Shown piece by piece: positions 5,613-5,976 of a stretch of 5,976 bases of DNA. The DNA comes from Pirellulales bacterium (GTDB lineage Bacteria; Planctomycetota; Planctomycetia; Pirellulales; Thermoguttaceae): the NCBI GenBank assembly GCA_030617125.1, contig JAUWWA010000129.1, positions 1-5,976 on the forward strand. The letters run 5' to 3'. The notes under the pieces were generated by a model, which was not told where the DNA came from, did not search any database, and saw only the letters and a list, made by a program, of their open reading frames with translations. The position numbers were made by a program, and so were the translations under genes. Numbering within the stretch: position 1 is the first letter of the stretch; the number at the start of each line of letters is the position of its first letter.

Positions 5613-5654
5613 AGCGCGACCGCGGGGTGTCTTGCGACCTCGACTCCGCCCCCC

Positions 5655-5683
5655 ATTATCACTATCCGCCGATGCGTTGTCAA
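5655..5683 (-). promoter_or_regulatory. Near-consensus sigma-70 promoter of the ECF sigma operon
   Basis: On the minus strand a perfect -35 box TTGACA (5683-5678) is followed after exactly 17 bases by GATAAT (5660-5655, five of six consensus bases). Transcription should start near 5648, leaving a leader of about 65 bases before the TTG start. This suggests that the sigma operon is read by the housekeeping polymerase at a substantial basal level, with activity controlled after synthesis by the membrane anti-sigma protein. Confidence 0.75.
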
Positions 5684-5694
5684 CCCCCTTGACA
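5678..5694. repeat. Inverted repeat with TTGACA on both strands
   Basis: TGTCAA and TTGACA are perfect 6-base arms around CCCCC. The left arm is the -35 box of the sigma operon promoter on the minus strand. The right arm reads as a -35 box on the plus strand, but I see no suitable -10 at 16-18 bases for it (only TACAAT at 8 bases). It may be a regulator site overlapping the promoter. Confidence 0.5.
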
Positions 5695-5759
5695 CGGCTT
5701 GTTACAATTCTGTTGCGCAAATGGGGGTTGCATCTGATTCCGGGGACATGACCCGATAT

Positions 5760-5768
5760 TGGTATACT
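5760..5768 (+). promoter_or_regulatory. Candidate extended -10 promoter for the rightmost gene
   Basis: TGGTATACT holds an extended -10 motif: TG, one base, then TATACT (five of six consensus bases). No good -35 is present at 17 bases, which extended -10 promoters can tolerate. A start near 5775 would give a leader of about 155 bases to the ATG at 5930. Confidence 0.4.
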
Positions 5769-5877
5769 GGGCGAGATTCGATCTCTTTATCTGCTGAAAT
5801 CGAGTCATCGGTTCCGCTTGTGGTGGTTGTGGTGGCCAAAAACTCCCCTTGAAATGAGCGTCGCGAATGGCTAACAT

Positions 5878-5895
5878 GGTCATGTGTACATGTCC
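5878..5895. repeat. Imperfect 18-base palindrome upstream of the rightmost gene
   Basis: GGTCATGTGTACATGTCC has arms that match at seven of eight positions around GT. The half-site GGTCATGT recurs in inverted orientation as ACATGACC at 5746-5753, ten bases before the candidate extended -10. The size and placement suit an operator for a dimeric regulator or a leader hairpin; neither is proven. Confidence 0.4.
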
Positions 5896-5929
5896 ACCAT
5901 TCCCTTCCCGCCGCATCGGGTGGAGCACC

Positions 5930-5976
5930 ATGGCCGAAGTGATCCGCACAGAGCGAAAATCGGCTGTGCTCACGCC
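5930..5976 (+). CDS. Start of an unidentified gene, cut by the window end
   Basis: ATG at 5930 opens a frame that stays open to the edge: MAEVIRTERKSAVLT. GGAG at 5922-5925 lies 4 bases before it, which favours this start over in-frame ATGs at 5867, 5876 and 5882 that lack a ribosome binding site. The charged beginning followed by a short hydrophobic strand would suit the first strand of an enoyl-CoA hydratase-like protein, but fifteen residues cannot settle the family. It is transcribed away from the sigma operon. Confidence 0.55.
   Translation, partial: MAEVIRTERKSAVLT

Larger units (their letters stand above)
5584..5929. other. Non-coding divergent regulatory region, 346 bases
   Basis: It separates the start of the minus-strand ECF sigma gene from the start of a plus-strand gene. 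It holds the strong sigma-operon promoter, a candidate plus-strand promoter and four palindromic sites (5602-5612, 5678-5694, TTGCGCAA at 5713-5720, 5878-5895). Its base composition is visibly lower in GC than the coding parts, as expected of promoter DNA. Short open frames here overlap the promoters and have no protein-like composition. Confidence 0.7.

Noticed and set aside
5689..5708. Plus-strand promoter from TTGACA (5689-5694) and TACAAT (5703-5708)
   Set aside because: Only 8 bases separate the boxes, far too few for sigma-70.
5680..5973. 97-codon minus-strand open frame and 85-codon plus-strand frame (5595-5852) in the divergent region
   Set aside because: Both run across the promoters and palindromes, have no ribosome binding site or protein-like pattern, and the first is antisense to the gene starting at 5930.

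Overview
The window is a GC-rich bacterial chromosomal segment. The Tex-like S1 protein, the lineage-type hypothetical proteins, and the ECF sigma factor followed by a membrane anti-sigma protein with a huge low-complexity extracytoplasmic part all suggest a planctomycete. That placement is an inference from protein style; no rRNA or marker gene confirms it. No mobile element, CRISPR array, tRNA or rRNA is visible.

Layout, left to right. (1) 2-1220, plus strand: the 3' end of a tex-type gene (S1 domain plus a long basic tail), followed after 7 bases by a 161-aa protein of unknown function, probably in the same operon. (2) 1217-2006, plus strand: a good sigma-70-type promoter whose -35 box overlaps the previous stop codon. 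It drives a two-gene MNT-HEPN module: a minimal nucleotidyltransferase with intact catalytic residues and a HEPN partner whose start overlaps the nucleotidyltransferase stop by 8 bases. (3) 2035-2954, minus strand: a 280-aa protein of unknown function, convergent with the HEPN gene, with a GTG start, a clear ribosome binding site and its own promoter. (4) 2955-3108: a non-coding gap with a strong imperfect hairpin. (5) 3109-5583, minus strand: an ECF sigma factor gene and, 12 bases downstream, a 629-aa single-pass anti-sigma-like protein whose N-terminal domain has lost the usual zinc ligands. (6) 5584-5929: a non-coding divergent regulatory region. It holds a near-consensus promoter for the sigma operon, a candidate extended -10 promoter in the other direction, and several palindromes. 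(7) 5930 to the end: the first 15 codons of a plus-strand gene that leaves the window.

How the genes work together: the sigma and anti-sigma proteins should form one regulatory circuit across the inner membrane. The MNT and HEPN proteins should form one complex, either a toxin-antitoxin pair or the less understood non-HepT type. The rest looks like ordinary housekeeping or lineage-specific sequence. The most unusual points are the zinc-less anti-sigma domain with its oversized extracytoplasmic part, a HEPN protein without the RX4-6H RNase motif next to an intact nucleotidyltransferase, and the palindrome-rich divergent promoter region.
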